The notes under the pieces are model-generated. The model was not told the origin of the DNA. It was given only the letters and a program-made list of their open reading frames with translations, and searched no databases. A stretch of DNA of 64,000 nucleotides from Paenibacillus nanensis. Lineage in GTDB: Bacteria; Bacillota; Bacilli; Paenibacillales; Paenibacillaceae. This document shows, piece by piece, positions 61,960-64,000 of the stretch (position 1 is its first letter; each line of letters opens with the position of its first letter). Position numbers and translations under genes: made by a program. Where the stretch lies: contig NZ_QXQA01000014.1 of NCBI RefSeq assembly GCF_003583765.1, positions 62,001 to 126,000 of the forward strand, given 5' to 3'.

Positions 61960-63517
61960 ACCAATTGCCTACCCACGGTATGCGAGCGACATCATGCCGG
62001 TCGATAATCCGCATCCAAATCATAAGCAGCAGGTAAATAAGGACGCTTGCCGCACAAGCAAGGAGAAGGCTCATCCATTCCGCGCCTGCTGGCGAGTGCT
62101 TCATTACCCATTGCGCGGCCGCTCCCATAATAATCATGGCGGCGAAAACCTTCATAAAATCGAGCAGCTTCATTCGGAATCCGATGAATCGAAGCACGCC
62201 AATCGCGTGAAGAACAGTGACCAGCACAATATTAATGCTGATGGCGATTACCGCCCCGTAGATGCCAAGCTCCGGATTGGAAGCGAGATACACGATCAGG
62301 ACGAGCTTGACCGCGGCAGCGATAAAGGTGTTCAACAGAGCGGTTCCCGGTTTGTTGAGCGCTTGCAGCGCGGCCTGGAGCGGAGCCTGCAAGTATATGA
62401 AAATCCCTACCGGAGCCATAATCTGCAGCATGGGGGCATACTCCGGATGATCATAGATCAGCCTGCACAGCGGCTCTGCGAATAACCCCATCACGACGGT
62501 AAACGGTGCGCCGGATACCAGCGCAATGCGCATCGATTGATGAAGACGTTTGTGAATAAGCGGTTTATCATTCCTAGCCGCCGCTTCGGAGAGCGAAGGA
62601 ACAAGAGAAACCGCCAAGGAATAGGTTAAGGCGGTCGGGAGCAGCAGCAACGGAATAATCATGCCTTGCAGCGCGCCGTATTGGGCGGTGGCGATACCCG
62701 TCACAATGCCGGCAGCCGCCAGGCTGCGGGCTGTAAAGATCGACTCCAGCAAATAGGACAGCGAGCCGACAAGTTTGCTGCCGGTTACCGGGATCGATAA
62801 TCCAAGCAATCGGCGCAAAACGGATGGCTGCGTGCTGGATGCAGCTTCAGATGGCTCGGACATTTCCGAAGGCGAAGATTTTGTCTTCTTTTCCCGGGCG
62901 TATTTCCATAGCAGAACGAGCAATCCCCCGGTTTCCCCGGCAACGACTCCAAGCATGGCGCCCGCCGCCGCCCACTCCAGTCCGTATGGAAGAAGCAAGT
63001 AAGCTAGGAAAAGGGAGGCTATAATGCGAACAATCGTTTCGACGAGCTGCGACACAGCGCTTGGTATCATATTTTGCTTACCTTGGAAGTAGCCTCTGTA
63101 TACGGATGAAATACCGACAATGAGCAGCATCGGGCTCATCATGAGGAAAGAGCGGTAGACTCTCTCATCCGGCAGCAAGTAACGAATGATAACCGGGGCG
63201 AACACCAGCATGGCAACGGTTATAACGGCCGCAATGGAAACCGTTAGCAGCATGGCCGTCCTGAAAATATGTTTGACTCTTTTGGTGTCGCCTTGCGATT
63301 CCGCTTCTGCGATCCATTTGGCGATTGCGAGCGGGATGCCGCCGGTAATAATAGTTAGCAGCACGATCAAAAATGGATAGGCAAGCTGATAGATGCCGAC
63401 GCCCTCCGCCCCGATGATACGCGGCAGCGCAATTCGCGGAATAAAACCAAGCAAGCGGTTTACAATACCGGCGGCAAGCAGGATCATAGCTCCCTTAATA
63501 AACGTTTGCTTCGTCAT
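61952..63517 (-). CDS. spoVB: stage V sporulation protein B, MATE/MOP-type flippase
   Basis: Polytopic membrane protein of the polysaccharide/lipid flippase superfamily, needed for spore cortex synthesis in B. subtilis. The start at 63517 (MTKQTFIKGAMILL) gives 521 residues against 518 in B. subtilis. An upstream ATG directly abuts the AAGGAG site and is too close. About 14 hydrophobic helices are visible. GIVNRLLGFIPRIALPRIIG is the typical opening. Paralogs of this family are common, so SpoVB rests on position next to the DUF421, TIGR04086 and comN genes. On the strand opposite its neighbours. Confidence 0.88.
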   Translation of the reverse strand: MTKQTFIKGAMILLAAGIVNRLLGFIPRIALPRIIGAEGVGIYQLAYPFLIVLLTIITGGIPLAIAKWIAEAESQGDTKRVKHIFRTAMLLTVSIAAVITVAMLVFAPVIIRYLLPDERVYRSFLMMSPMLLIVGISSVYRGYFQGKQNMIPSAVSQLVETIVRIIASLFLAYLLLPYGLEWAAAGAMLGVVAGETGGLLVLLWKYAREKKTKSSPSEMSEPSEAASSTQPSVLRRLLGLSIPVTGSKLVGSLSYLLESIFTARSLAAAGIVTGIATAQYGALQGMIIPLLLLPTALTYSLAVSLVPSLSEAAARNDKPLIHKRLHQSMRIALVSGAPFTVVMGLFAEPLCRLIYDHPEYAPMLQIMAPVGIFIYLQAPLQAALQALNKPGTALLNTFIAAAVKLVLIVYLASNPELGIYGAVIAISINIVLVTVLHAIGVLRFIGFRMKLLDFMKVFAAMIIMGAAAQWVMKHSPAGAEWMSLLLACAASVLIYLLLMIWMRIIDRHDVARIPWVGNWFR

Positions 63518-63766
63518 AACCCTGAACCTCATCTCCTTGAGAGTACCTGCCTGCATCGAACGTGCGGATAAGGACATGCAGGTATTATCACTTTATGCTC
63601 GGCATGTCCGCTTCCATGTCTGCCAATTTTGTTAATATCGCGGATTCGGCAGGAGAATACTGAAGGAATAGAGAATACATAGGATGTGGAACAAGATTTA
63701 TGTATGCGAGGCAGGCTTCGCTGCATTGCAGAGCAATCGTCGGCGAAGCATCTAAGGAGGTTTGGC

Positions 63767-64000
63767 ATGGCAGACGAAGAGCTTGCGGGGATGATCGAGG
63801 AGCTGTGTCACAGCAAAGCGGAGGAGTTCCGGATGCTCGGGTACGAGCACGTGGACGGAAAGGAAATTTGGGATTGCGTCAGCGCGAAATACGCGAAAAC
63901 GGGTCAACCGGAGCTGCACCAGCTGGTTAACGATATTTTATCGCTGAAGGTGACGCAATTTATGAACCATATGACGCTGAACGCGTTTAAGGGGAACCCT
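63767..64000 (+). CDS. ComN-like post-transcriptional regulator (3' end beyond window)
   Basis: 78 codons are visible, running off the window edge. AAGGAGG lies six bases before the ATG. The protein begins MADEELAGMIEELCHSKAEE and continues through FRMLGYEHVDGKEIWDCV to the edge. This matches the small acidic helical family of ComN, which in B. subtilis binds the comE mRNA and lies beside spoVB. It reads divergently from spoVB. The 249 bases between the two starts carry no gene; I found no convincing promoter pair. Confidence 0.78.
   Translation, partial: MADEELAGMIEELCHSKAEEFRMLGYEHVDGKEIWDCVSAKYAKTGQPELHQLVNDILSLKVTQFMNHMTLNAFKGNP

Noticed and set aside
1..64000. Insertion sequences, prophage genes or horizontally acquired islands
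   Set aside because: No transposase, integrase or phage gene was seen; gene content and order follow the Bacillus/Paenibacillus core throughout, apart from the repeat arrays.

Overview
The window comes from the chromosome of an endospore-forming, moderately GC-rich Firmicute. It is most likely a member of the Paenibacillaceae (Paenibacillus or a close relative). The evidence is Bacillus-type gene order, a full set of sporulation genes (spoVID, spoIVFA/FB, spo0B, safA-like, bofC, spoIID-like, spoVB), a T-box leader and strong AGGAGG ribosome binding sites. Nearly all genes lie on the + strand. Only a small membrane protein gene (60605-60997) and spoVB (61952-63517) are on the minus strand. I see no tRNA, rRNA, insertion sequence, prophage or CRISPR.

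Layout: (1) 1-10971: proteolysis block tig (5' cut by the window edge), clpP, clpX, then ispG, lonB, lonA, the GTPase gene ysxC and an unrecognised gene. (2) 11315-11713: speD. (3) 11911-22258: tetrapyrrole operon hemA-hemX-sirC-hemC-cobA/hemD fusion-hemB-hemL, followed by an RluA-type pseudouridine synthase gene and spoVID. (4) 23398-29239: promoter, T-box leader, valS, folC, murC. (5) 29381-39677: a SPOR-domain gene, DUF4321, maf, radC, and the shape/division cluster mreBCD-minCD-rodA, then spoIVFA-spoIVFB. (6) 39719-45112: RNase G-like gene, rplU-prp-rpmA, spo0B, obg. (7) 45158-49804: pheB-hom-thrB-pheA and ilvE. (8) 50142-53493: a LysM spore-coat protein with long repeats and bofC. (9) 53686-60547: ruvC-ruvA-ruvB, a large SpoIID-type gene, queA, tgt, yajC. 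(10) 60605 to the end: TIGR04086-type membrane protein, DUF421 protein, spoVB and the start of a comN-like gene.

How the genes work together: the heme genes run from glutamyl-tRNA to uroporphyrinogen III and also divert to siroheme. The Mre/Min/RodA set builds and places the wall and septum. SpoIVFA/SpoIVFB and BofC belong to the sigma-K checkpoint, Spo0B to the phosphorelay, and SpoVID with the SafA-like protein to coat assembly.

The least explained material is three intergenic tandem arrays at 4466-5240 (52-bp unit), 22337-23329 (51-bp unit) and 41068-41670 (51-bp unit). The second and third share an almost identical 21-bp half-unit in the same register while the other 30 bp differ, so they look like two versions of one modular repeat family. 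The first has a perfect 9-bp-arm hairpin in most units.
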